Positions 54,659-62,667 of a stretch of DNA of 64,000 nt are shown piece by piece. Position 1 is the first letter of the stretch. Each line of letters opens with the position of its first letter. The notes under the pieces were generated by a model that saw only the letters and a program-made list of their open reading frames with translations, was not told where the DNA came from and did no database searches. Made by a program: the position numbers and the translations under genes. Source of the DNA: Pseudomonas asplenii (GTDB lineage Bacteria; Pseudomonadota; Gammaproteobacteria; Pseudomonadales; Pseudomonadaceae); assembly GCF_001293465.1 (NCBI RefSeq), contig NZ_JSYZ01000015.1, forward strand, positions 186,001-250,000. The letters are read 5' to 3'.

Positions 54659-56161
54659 ATGCCCCATTCCCAAGCCAAGAATCTTTCCCTGATCGCCGCT
54701 ATCGACCTGGGCTCGAACAGCTTCCACATGGTCGTGGCCAAGGCCCAGAACGGTGAAATCCGGATCATGGAGCGGCTCGGCGAAAAGGTTCAGCTGGCCG
54801 CCGGCATCGATGAAGAGCGCAAACTCAGCGAAGAATCGATGCAACGCGGGCTCGACTGCCTGAAGCGCTTCGCCCAACTGATCAACGGCATGCCCCTGGG
54901 CGCCGTACGGATCGTCGGCACCAACGCCCTGCGCGAGGCACGCAACCGCGCCGAATTCATCCACCGCGCCGAAAAGATTCTCGGCCACCCGGTGGAGGTC
55001 ATCTCCGGTCGCGAAGAGGCCCGCCTGATCTACCTCGGCGTCTCCCACACCCTCGCCGACACCCCGGGCAAGCGCCTGGTCGCCGACATCGGCGGCGGCA
55101 GTACCGAATTCATCATCGGCCAACGCTTCGAACCGCTGCTGCGCGAAAGCCTGCAGATGGGTTGCGTCAGCTACACCCAGCGCTACTTCCGCGACGGCAA
55201 GATCACCCCGGCCCGCTACGCCCAGGCCTACACCGCGGCGCGCCTGGAGATCATGAGCATCGAACACGCCCTGCACCGCCTGACCTGGGACGAGGCGATC
55301 GGTTCGTCCGGGACCATCCGCGCCATCGGCCTGGCCCTCAAGGCCGGTGGCCAGGGCAACGGCGAGGTGAATGCCGAAGGCCTGGCCTGGCTCAAGCGCA
55401 AGCTGTTCAAGCTCGGCGAAATCGAGAAGATCGATTTCGAAGGGATCAAGCCGGACCGCCGCGCCATCTTCCCTGCCGGCCTGGCGATTCTCGAAGCGAT
55501 CTTCGACTCCCTCGACCTGCAGCGCATGGACCACTGCGACGGCGCCCTGCGCGAAGGCGTGCTCTATGACCTGCTGGGCCGCCACCACCATGAAGACGTG
55601 CGCGAACGCACCCTCACCTCGCTGATGGAGCGTTACCACGTCGACCAGGAACAGGTGGTGCGCGTCGAGCGCAAGGCACTGCATGCCTTCGACCAGGTGG
55701 CCAAGGACTGGGAGCTGGAAGACGGCGTCTGGCGCGAGCTGCTCAGTTGGGCAGCCAAGGTCCACGAAGTCGGCCTGGACATCGCCCACTACCAGTACCA
55801 CAAGCACGGCGCCTACCTGATCGAGCACTCCGACCTGGCCGGTTTCTCCCGGGAAGACCAGCAGATGCTCGCACTACTGGTTCGCGGGCATCGTCGCAAC
55901 ATTCCCAAGGACAAGTTCGCCGAGTTCGGCGACGACGGCATCAAGCTGATTCGCCTGTGCGTGCTGCTGCGCTTCGCGATCCTGTTCCATCACATCCGCG
56001 GCACCCAGGAAATGCCGCAGGTCGCCTTGCGCGCCGACGGCGATACCCTGGATGTGGTGTTCCCCAAGGGCTGGCTGGAGCAGAACCAGCTGACTCAGGC
56101 CGACTTCGCCCTGGAGGCGGAGTGGCTGACCCGAGTCAGCATCACCCTCAACGTACGCTGA
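54659..56161 (+). CDS. ppx: Exopolyphosphatase Ppx
   Basis: 500 residues. The ASKHA-fold ATPase core opens with AIDLGSNSFHMVVAK and has the second phosphate loop DIGGGSTEFIIG (about 140). A helical HD-like C-terminal domain follows (about 310-500; HEVGLDIAHYQYHKHGAYLIEHS). It releases phosphate from the end of polyphosphate and can act on pppGpp. It converges on ppk, with the two coding ends overlapping by 14 bases. Confidence 0.95.
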   Translation: MPHSQAKNLSLIAAIDLGSNSFHMVVAKAQNGEIRIMERLGEKVQLAAGIDEERKLSEESMQRGLDCLKRFAQLINGMPLGAVRIVGTNALREARNRAEFIHRAEKILGHPVEVISGREEARLIYLGVSHTLADTPGKRLVADIGGGSTEFIIGQRFEPLLRESLQMGCVSYTQRYFRDGKITPARYAQAYTAARLEIMSIEHALHRLTWDEAIGSSGTIRAIGLALKAGGQGNGEVNAEGLAWLKRKLFKLGEIEKIDFEGIKPDRRAIFPAGLAILEAIFDSLDLQRMDHCDGALREGVLYDLLGRHHHEDVRERTLTSLMERYHVDQEQVVRVERKALHAFDQVAKDWELEDGVWRELLSWAAKVHEVGLDIAHYQYHKHGAYLIEHSDLAGFSREDQQMLALLVRGHRRNIPKDKFAEFGDDGIKLIRLCVLLRFAILFHHIRGTQEMPQVALRADGDTLDVVFPKGWLEQNQLTQADFALEAEWLTRVSITLNVR

Positions 56162-58370
56162 GGACCGGGCTGCTCAGACGATCGAGCAGGGTCGTCTGGG
56201 CACTGCGCGGGTTCTGGTTGCCGGTTGGCGTATTACGGATGTAGCGACCGTCCGACTGCAGGCTCCAGCTGTGGGTGTTATCGGTGAGATAGCTTTCCAG
56301 CTCTTTCTTGACCCGCAGGATCAGCTTCTTGCCCTCGACCGGGAAGCAGGTCTCGACCCGCTTGTCGAGGTTACGCTCCATCCAGTCGGCACTGGACAGG
56401 AACAGCTGCTCCTCGCCGCCGTTGAGGAAGTAGAACACCCGGGTGTGCTCCAGGAAGCGGCCGATGATCGAACGCACATGGATATTGTGCGAAACCCCGG
56501 CGATACCCGGACGCAGGCAGCACATGCCACGCACCACCAGGTCGATGCGCACGCCGCACTGGCTGGCCTTGTACAACGCACGGATGATCTTCGGATCGGT
56601 CAGCGAGTTGAACTTGGCAATGATGTGCGCCGGCTTGCCATCGATGGCGAACTGGGTCTCCCGGGCAATCATGTCGAGCATGCCCTTCTTCAGGGTGAAC
56701 GGCGCATGCAGCAGCTTCTTCATGCGTAGCGTCTTGCCCATGCCGATCAGTTGGCTGAACAGTTTGCCAACGTCTTCGCACAGGGCGTCGTCGGAAGTCA
56801 GCAGGCTGTAGTCGGTATACAGGCGGGCGTTGCCGGCGTGGTAGTTACCGGTGCCCAGGTGGGCGTAACGAACGATCTCGCCAGCCTCGCGGCGCAGGAT
56901 CAGCATCATCTTGGCGTGGGTCTTGAAGCCGACCACACCGTAGATCACCACCGCACCGGCCGCCTGCAGACGGCTCGCCAGTTGCAGGTTGGACTCTTCA
57001 TCGAAACGCGCCCGCAACTCGATCACCGCGGTGACCTCCTTGCCGTTGCGCGCCGCGTCCACCAGGGCGTCGACGATCTCCGAGTTGGCACCGCTGCGGT
57101 ACAGGGTCTGGCGCACGGCCAGGACATGCGGGTCCTTGGCGGCCTGGCGCAGCAGGTCGACCACCGGGGTAAAGGACTCGAACGGATGCAACAGCAGGAT
57201 GTCCTGCTTGCTGATCACGCTGAAAATGTTCTCGCTGTTCTGCAGCAGTTTCGGGATCTGCGGGGTGAACGGCGTGTATTGCAGCTCCGGATGGCTGTCC
57301 AGGCCGGTGATGCTGAACAGGCGGGTCAGGTTCACCGGACCGTTGACCTGGTACAGCTCGTTCTCGGACAGGTTGAACTGCTTGAGCAGGTAGTCCGACA
57401 GGTGTTTCGGGCAGGTGTCGGCCACTTCCAGGCGTACGGCATCGCCGTAACGACGGGAGAACAGTTCGCCGCGCAGGGCGCGGGCCAGGTCCTCGACATC
57501 CTCGGAGTCCAGCGCCAGGTCGGCGTTGCGGGTCAGGCGGAACTGGTAGCAGCCCTTGACCTTCATGCCCTGGAACAGGTCATCGGCGTGCGCATGGATC
57601 ATCGACGACAGGAATACATAGTTGTCGCCAGGGCCACCGACGTCTTCCGGGACCTTGATGATCCGCGGCAGCAGGCGCGGTGCCGGAATGATCGCCAGAC
57701 CGGAGTCGCGGCCAAAGGCATCGATACCCTCGAGCTCGACGATGAAGTTCAGGCTCTTGTTCACCAGCAACGGGAAGGGGTGCGTCGGGTCGAGGCCGAT
57801 CGGGGTGATGATCGGCGCGATCTCGTCGCGGAAATAGCGGCGGACCCAGGTCTTGAGCTTGGTGGTCCAGTAGCGCCGACGGATGAAGCGGACCTGGTGC
57901 TTCTCCAGCTCCGGCAACAGGATGTCGTTGAGGATCGCGTACTGGCGATCGACCTGGCCGTGGACCAGCTCACTGATGCGTGCCAGCGCCTGGTGCGGCT
58001 GCAGGCCGTCGGCGCCGGCCTGTTCGCGGGCGAAGGTGATCTGCTTCTTCAGCCCGGCGACACGGATCTCGAAGAACTCATCGAGGTTGCTGGAGAAGAT
58101 CAGCAGGAACTTGAGCCGCTCCAGCAACGGATAGGACTCGTCCAGCGCCTGCTCCAGCACGCGGATGTTGAACTGCAGCTGCGACAGCTCGCGGTGGATG
58201 TAGAGACTGCTGTCATCCAGGTTCGGGATCGCCACCACCGACGGCACCACCACATGCGGCGCCTCGGCCACCACCGGCGCCGGTTCCAGTTCCGGCGGGG
58301 TTTCGACGATCTGCTCGACCACCGGTTGAGCTTCTTTTACTTCAACTTCGCTGAGTCCTTCGGTATTCAT
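56148..58370 (-). CDS. ppk: Polyphosphate kinase Ppk1
   Basis: 740 residues, with a Pro/Glu/Val-rich extension of about 50 residues before the conserved NLDDSSLYIHRELSQLQFN. The phosphohistidine is in GFKTHAKMML, the second active-site His in GRFLEHTRVFYF. It makes polyphosphate reversibly from ATP at the inner membrane. Convergent overlap with ppx; hemB follows in the opposite sense of transcription order (its start is downstream on the minus strand), 18 bases away. Confidence 0.95.
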   Translation of the reverse strand: MNTEGLSEVEVKEAQPVVEQIVETPPELEPAPVVAEAPHVVVPSVVAIPNLDDSSLYIHRELSQLQFNIRVLEQALDESYPLLERLKFLLIFSSNLDEFFEIRVAGLKKQITFAREQAGADGLQPHQALARISELVHGQVDRQYAILNDILLPELEKHQVRFIRRRYWTTKLKTWVRRYFRDEIAPIITPIGLDPTHPFPLLVNKSLNFIVELEGIDAFGRDSGLAIIPAPRLLPRIIKVPEDVGGPGDNYVFLSSMIHAHADDLFQGMKVKGCYQFRLTRNADLALDSEDVEDLARALRGELFSRRYGDAVRLEVADTCPKHLSDYLLKQFNLSENELYQVNGPVNLTRLFSITGLDSHPELQYTPFTPQIPKLLQNSENIFSVISKQDILLLHPFESFTPVVDLLRQAAKDPHVLAVRQTLYRSGANSEIVDALVDAARNGKEVTAVIELRARFDEESNLQLASRLQAAGAVVIYGVVGFKTHAKMMLILRREAGEIVRYAHLGTGNYHAGNARLYTDYSLLTSDDALCEDVGKLFSQLIGMGKTLRMKKLLHAPFTLKKGMLDMIARETQFAIDGKPAHIIAKFNSLTDPKIIRALYKASQCGVRIDLVVRGMCCLRPGIAGVSHNIHVRSIIGRFLEHTRVFYFLNGGEEQLFLSSADWMERNLDKRVETCFPVEGKKLILRVKKELESYLTDNTHSWSLQSDGRYIRNTPTGNQNPRSAQTTLLDRLSSPVLSVR

Positions 58371-58388
58371 CGAGTGTTCCTGTGAGGG

Positions 58389-59402
58389 CTATTTTTGCTC
58401 TCGTAGCAATTGAGCGGCACGAACGGCAAAGTAAGTCAGGATGCCATCGGCACCGGCACGTTTAAAGGCGGTCAGGGATTCGAGAATGACCCCTTCACTC
58501 AACCAGCCATTCTGGATCGCCGCCATGTGCATGGCGTATTCACCGCTGACCTGATAGACAAAGGTCGGCACCTTGAATTCATTCTTGACCCGGTAAAGGA
58601 TGTCCAGGTACGGCATGCCCGGCTTGACCATGACCATGTCGGCGCCTTCGGCGAGGTCCGCAGCCACTTCATGCAGGGCTTCGTCGCCGTTGGCCGGGTC
58701 CATCTGGTACGAAGCCTTGTTCGCCTTGCCCAGGTTCGAGGCCGAACCGACCGCATCGCGGAACGGGCCATAGTAGGCGCTGGCGTATTTCGCCGAGTAG
58801 GCCATGATCCGCACGTTGACGTGACCGGCCAGCTCCAGCGCCTCGCGAATCGCCTGGACCCGACCGTCCATCATGTCCGAGGGTGCCACCACCTGGGCAC
58901 CGGCCTCGGCGTGGGACAGCGCCTGGCGCACCAGAGCGTCGACGGTGATGTCGTTCTGAACGTAGCCTTCCTCGTCGAGGATACCGTCCTGGCCGTGGGT
59001 CGTGAACGGGTCCAGGGCCACATCGGTAATCACCCCCAGTTCGGGGAAGCGCTCCCGCAACGCGCGGGTGGCGCGCTGGGCGATGCCTTGCGGGTTCCAG
59101 GCCTCGCTGGCATCCAGCGACTTGAGCCCGGCCGGCGTCACCGGGAACAGTGCCAGGGCGGGAATCCCCAGTTCGACCCACTTCGCCGCCTCTTCGAGCA
59201 GCAGATCGATGGTCAGGCGCTCGACCCCCGGCATCGACGCCACCGCCTCGCGACGGTTCTCGCCATCAAGCACGAATACCGGCAGGATCAGGTCGTCGAC
59301 TGTCAGAACATTCTCGCGCACCAGGCGTCGGGAAAAGTCGTCGCGACGATTGCGGCGCAGGCGGGTGGCGGGAAACAGGCGATTGGCGGGGGTAAAGCTC
59401 AC
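58389..59402 (-). CDS. hemB: Delta-aminolevulinic acid dehydratase (porphobilinogen synthase)
   Basis: 337 residues from a GTG at 59402 (AGGAG 7 bases before), the same length as in P. aeruginosa. It condenses two 5-aminolevulinates to porphobilinogen. Schiff-base lysines are in MAYSAKYASAYYGPF and MVMVKPGMPYLD. The metal site reads DVALDPFTTHGQDG, without the cysteines of zinc enzymes, so this is the magnesium-type Pseudomonas form. It lies directly upstream of ppk, 18 bases apart on the same strand. Confidence 0.95.
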   Translation of the reverse strand: MSFTPANRLFPATRLRRNRRDDFSRRLVRENVLTVDDLILPVFVLDGENRREAVASMPGVERLTIDLLLEEAAKWVELGIPALALFPVTPAGLKSLDASEAWNPQGIAQRATRALRERFPELGVITDVALDPFTTHGQDGILDEEGYVQNDITVDALVRQALSHAEAGAQVVAPSDMMDGRVQAIREALELAGHVNVRIMAYSAKYASAYYGPFRDAVGSASNLGKANKASYQMDPANGDEALHEVAADLAEGADMVMVKPGMPYLDILYRVKNEFKVPTFVYQVSGEYAMHMAAIQNGWLSEGVILESLTAFKRAGADGILTYFAVRAAQLLREQK

Positions 59403-59609
59403 GGCAGACTCCTGAGCCCGCGCGGGCGGGCGAGCATGGCAGTTATAAGCGGCCATTATGACGAAGGAATGACAGTTGTGCTTACTCCTGCGACCGGGCG
59501 CCGCAGTCGCGACTTTTGTAGGAAATGTTAACGTCGAGACACATTTGGACACTTTCCTCTCTGTCGTCGAAGGGTTAGGCTGCGCGTTCATTTCGCCAGC
59601 ATCCAGACA

Positions 59610-60221
59610 ATGCTCCAACAATTTCTGCAGGATTTCGGCTACTTCGCCCTGTTTCTCGGAACGTTCTTCGAAGGCGAGACCATTCTGGTACTCGCAGGCT
59701 TCCTGGCGTTTCGCGGATACATGGACATCAACCTGGTGGTTATCGTGGCGTTCTTCGGCAGCTATGCCGGCGACCAGCTGTGGTACTTCCTGGGGCGCAA
59801 GCACGGCCGCAAGTTGCTGGCGCGCAAGCCGCGCTGGCAGTCGATGGGTGACCGGGCCCTGGAACATATCCGCCGCCATCCGGACATCTGGGTATTGAGC
59901 TTCCGTTTCGTCTACGGCCTGCGCACGGTGATGCCGGTGGCGATCGGCCTGTCAGGTTATCCACCGGGGCGCTACCTGCTGCTCAACGGCATCGGCGCGG
60001 CCATCTGGGCCGCGGCCCTGGCGGCGGCCGCCTATCACTTCGGGGCGATCCTCGAAGGCATGCTCGGCAGCGTGAAGAAGTACGAGCTGTGGGTGCTCGG
60101 CGGCCTGCTGCTGGTCGGCCTGGTCCTCTGGAGCTGGCGGCGCTTCAAGAGCGCCCGCCTGGCCCGCAGGGCCGAGGCCGAACAGTCCCTGGCCGGCCCT
60201 ACGAACCCGCCAGCCGAATGA
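59610..60221 (+). CDS. DedA family membrane protein
   Basis: 203 residues with about five membrane segments. The family motif is seen in FFEGETILVLAGFLAFRG and FGSYAGDQLWYFLGRKHGR, and the second re-entrant half in FVYGLRTVMPVAIGLSGYPPGRYLL. DedA proteins are lipid-scramblase or proton-coupled transporters that recycle lipid carriers and affect membrane homeostasis. The end overlaps the convergent desaturase-like gene by 23 bases. Ribosome site weak. Confidence 0.88.
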   Translation: MLQQFLQDFGYFALFLGTFFEGETILVLAGFLAFRGYMDINLVVIVAFFGSYAGDQLWYFLGRKHGRKLLARKPRWQSMGDRALEHIRRHPDIWVLSFRFVYGLRTVMPVAIGLSGYPPGRYLLLNGIGAAIWAAALAAAAYHFGAILEGMLGSVKKYELWVLGGLLLVGLVLWSWRRFKSARLARRAEAEQSLAGPTNPPAE

Positions 60222-61437
60222 CCCGCCCCCTGCTGCAGTAGAGCCCGATCACGCTCAGCAGGCTGTAGCTGAGCAGGCCGATCCAGCCCAACGGGCTGGC
60301 CGGCCACAGCCCGACCAGCGGCGCCAGCCAGGCCAACGGCACATTCAGCAGCAGCCGCGTCACCTCCAGCTTCAACGCCCATGGCCGGTTCTCCAGGCCC
60401 GCCCCGAGTACGAACAGCCCCAGCAGCATCGCCGCCCAGCCGAGCACCAGCGCCGCCTGGGGCAGTTTCTCGGCGAAGTTCATCAGGTAGCTGCCCAGCG
60501 CCACGTACACCGCGAACTGCAAGGCGATATAGACCTGCTGACGTGGCTCCAGCGGCACCTCGAACTTGCGAAAGTGCGCCAGGTCATGCTTCGTCATCGG
60601 GTACTTCGCCGCGACGTCCGCCGGGCGCCAGCCGGTGGGCATGAACCAGATACGCAGCTTGTCCCGGTAGCGCTCGGCACGCCGCGCGTCAGCGGCCAGT
60701 TGCGCGTAGAACTGCAGGTTGGCCCACAGCGGGTTCCAGCTGGCCAGCGGCGTGGTCACCCCGAACACCACCGGCTCGGCGTCGTCCTCCTCCTGGAAGG
60801 TGCCGAACAGCCGGTCCCAGAGAATGAACACGCCGCCGTAGTTGCGATCCATATAGAGAGGGTTCTGCGCATGATGCGCGCGATGGTTGGACGGCGTGAC
60901 GAAGAACCACTCGTACCAGCCGAGCTTGGGAATGTGCCGGGTGTGCACCCAGAACTGGTAGAGCAGGTTCAGCGCCGCCACGGTGATGAACACCGACAGT
61001 GGCACACCGAGCACCGCCAGCGGCAGGTAGAAGATCCAGCTCAGCAGGAAGCCCGTGCTGGTCTGGCGCAGGGCGGTGGACAGGTTGTAGTCCTCGCTCT
61101 GGTGATGCACCGAATGCGCGGCCCAGAGAATATTGCGCTCATGGCCCATGCGATGCAGCCAGTAGTAGCAGAAGTCGTAGACCACGAAGGCCATGACCCA
61201 GACCCACGGGCTGTCGGCCGGCAGATCGAACAGCGCCAGGTGGTCGAGGGCCACGGCGTAGGTCACCAGGCCGACACCCTTGGTCAGCAGGCCGGTGGTG
61301 GTCGACAGCACGCCGGTGCTGAGGCTGTTGATCGCGTCGGCCACCCGATAGTTGCGGGTACCGCGGCGATAGTCGGTCAGCAGCTCGACGATGATCAGTA
61401 CGACGAAAAACGGAATCGCATAAGGAATGAGGTCCAT
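60199..61437 (-). CDS. Sterol-desaturase/fatty-acid-hydroxylase superfamily protein
   Basis: 412 residues from MDLIPYAIPFFVV (ATG at 61437). Many membrane segments. The di-iron histidine motifs are HRMGH (about 137), HSVHHQSED (about 150) and NHRAHHAQN (about 228), so the enzyme is probably a membrane oxygenase acting on a lipid or isoprenoid. It has an extended C-terminal membrane domain compared with short family members. Substrate unknown. Earlier in-frame starts (to 61758) lie over the divergent elbB gene and are unlikely. Confidence 0.88.
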   Translation of the reverse strand: MDLIPYAIPFFVVLIIVELLTDYRRGTRNYRVADAINSLSTGVLSTTTGLLTKGVGLVTYAVALDHLALFDLPADSPWVWVMAFVVYDFCYYWLHRMGHERNILWAAHSVHHQSEDYNLSTALRQTSTGFLLSWIFYLPLAVLGVPLSVFITVAALNLLYQFWVHTRHIPKLGWYEWFFVTPSNHRAHHAQNPLYMDRNYGGVFILWDRLFGTFQEEDDAEPVVFGVTTPLASWNPLWANLQFYAQLAADARRAERYRDKLRIWFMPTGWRPADVAAKYPMTKHDLAHFRKFEVPLEPRQQVYIALQFAVYVALGSYLMNFAEKLPQAALVLGWAAMLLGLFVLGAGLENRPWALKLEVTRLLLNVPLAWLAPLVGLWPASPLGWIGLLSYSLLSVIGLYCSRGRVIRLAGS

Positions 61438-61550
61438 GGCGCTACCCAAGAGGAACGATTGGCCCAAGATTAGGTGTAGTCGCTGCAAATTCCGCTGACA
61501 ATGAATGCCAGATTGGTAGACATTTAACGCCAGACATCGGGAGATCCAAC

Positions 61551-62213
61551 ATGACCAGGAAAATCGCGGTAATCCTATCCGGCTGTGGCGTCTACGACGG
61601 CGCCGAGATCCACGAAAGCGTGCTGACCCTGCTGCGCCTGGACCAGCGTGGCGCCCAGGTGCAGTGCTTCGCCCCGAACATCGCACAGATGCAGGTGATA
61701 AACCACCTGACCGGCGAGGAAATGCCCGAGTCGCGCAATGTGCTGGTGGAGTCGGCACGCATCGCCCGCGGCCAGGTCCGCGACCTGCGCGAGGCCGATG
61801 TACGGGAATTCGACGGGCTGATCGTGCCGGGCGGCTTCGGCGCGGCGAAGAACCTCTCCAATTTTGCCATCGAAGGCGCCGGCTGCAGCGTGCAGGCCGA
61901 AGTCCTGGCGCTGGCCGAAGCCTTCGCCGAGGCCGGCAAGCCGGTGGGGCTGATCTGCATCACCCCGGCGCTGGCGGCGAAGATCTACGGCCCGGGCGTG
62001 ACCTGCACCATCGGCAACGACGCCGACACCGCCGCGGCCCTGGGCCGCATGGGCGCCAACCACCAGGAGTGCGCGGTGGATGAAATTGTCGAGGACAAGG
62101 CCCGCAAGCTGGTCACGACCCCCGCCTACATGCTCGCCCGGTCGATTGGCGAAGCGGCGGCGGGGATCAACAAGCTGGTGGACCGGGTGCTGGAACTGGC
62201 CCAGGAAGGTTAG
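61551..62213 (+). CDS. elbB: ElbB/DJ-1-PfpI family glyoxalase-like protein
   Basis: 220 residues. DJ-1/PfpI-like flavodoxin fold with GLIVPGGFGAAKNLSNFA and nucleophile-elbow Cys in LICITPALAA. E. coli ElbB acts on glyoxal in vitro, and the older name links it to isoprenoid synthesis. GGGAGAT precedes the ATG. It overlaps the UPF0178 gene by 4 bases at the 3' end (convergent). Confidence 0.88.
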   Translation: MTRKIAVILSGCGVYDGAEIHESVLTLLRLDQRGAQVQCFAPNIAQMQVINHLTGEEMPESRNVLVESARIARGQVRDLREADVREFDGLIVPGGFGAAKNLSNFAIEGAGCSVQAEVLALAEAFAEAGKPVGLICITPALAAKIYGPGVTCTIGNDADTAAALGRMGANHQECAVDEIVEDKARKLVTTPAYMLARSIGEAAAGINKLVDRVLELAQEG

Positions 62214-62665
62214 GTGGCGCGAGCGAGCCGGGTCAGGATCCGATCCAGCGAATTGGCGAACGCCTGCTTCTCGCGCTCGCCATAGGGCGCCTGGCCACCG
62301 CCGACCTGCCCCTGCTCGCGCAGATCGGTGAACAGGTTGCGCACCGCCAGCCGCTCGCCCATGTTCTGCTCGTCGAACGGCTTGCCCCGGGGATCGAGTG
62401 CCGCCACGCCCTTTTTCACCAGGCGATCGGCCAGCGGTACGTCGCTGCAGATCACCAGTTCCCCCGTCACCGCATGCTCCACCAGATAGTCATCGGCGGC
62501 ATCCGGCCCGCTGGGCACCACGATCAGCCGCACGCAGGCGAAGGGTGGCCGGGGCTGCGGTTGCCCCGCCACCAGCACCACCTCGAACTGCCGCTTGAGG
62601 GCGAACTTCACCACCAGGTCACGGGCGATCCGTGGGCAAGCGTCGGCATCGATCCACACGCGCAT
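62210..62665 (-). CDS. UPF0178 (YaiI/YqxD) family protein
   Basis: 151 residues. Starts MRVWIDADACPRIARD, the family signature, and has ICSDVPLADRLVKKGV and the C-terminal FANSLDRIL. The Asp-rich sites suggest a PIN/NYN-like nuclease fold, but activity is unproven. It starts 2 bases after the iron permease stop, so the two are probably one transcript. Confidence 0.9.
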   Translation of the reverse strand: MRVWIDADACPRIARDLVVKFALKRQFEVVLVAGQPQPRPPFACVRLIVVPSGPDAADDYLVEHAVTGELVICSDVPLADRLVKKGVAALDPRGKPFDEQNMGERLAVRNLFTDLREQGQVGGGQAPYGEREKQAFANSLDRILTRLARAT

Positions 62666-62667
62666 GC

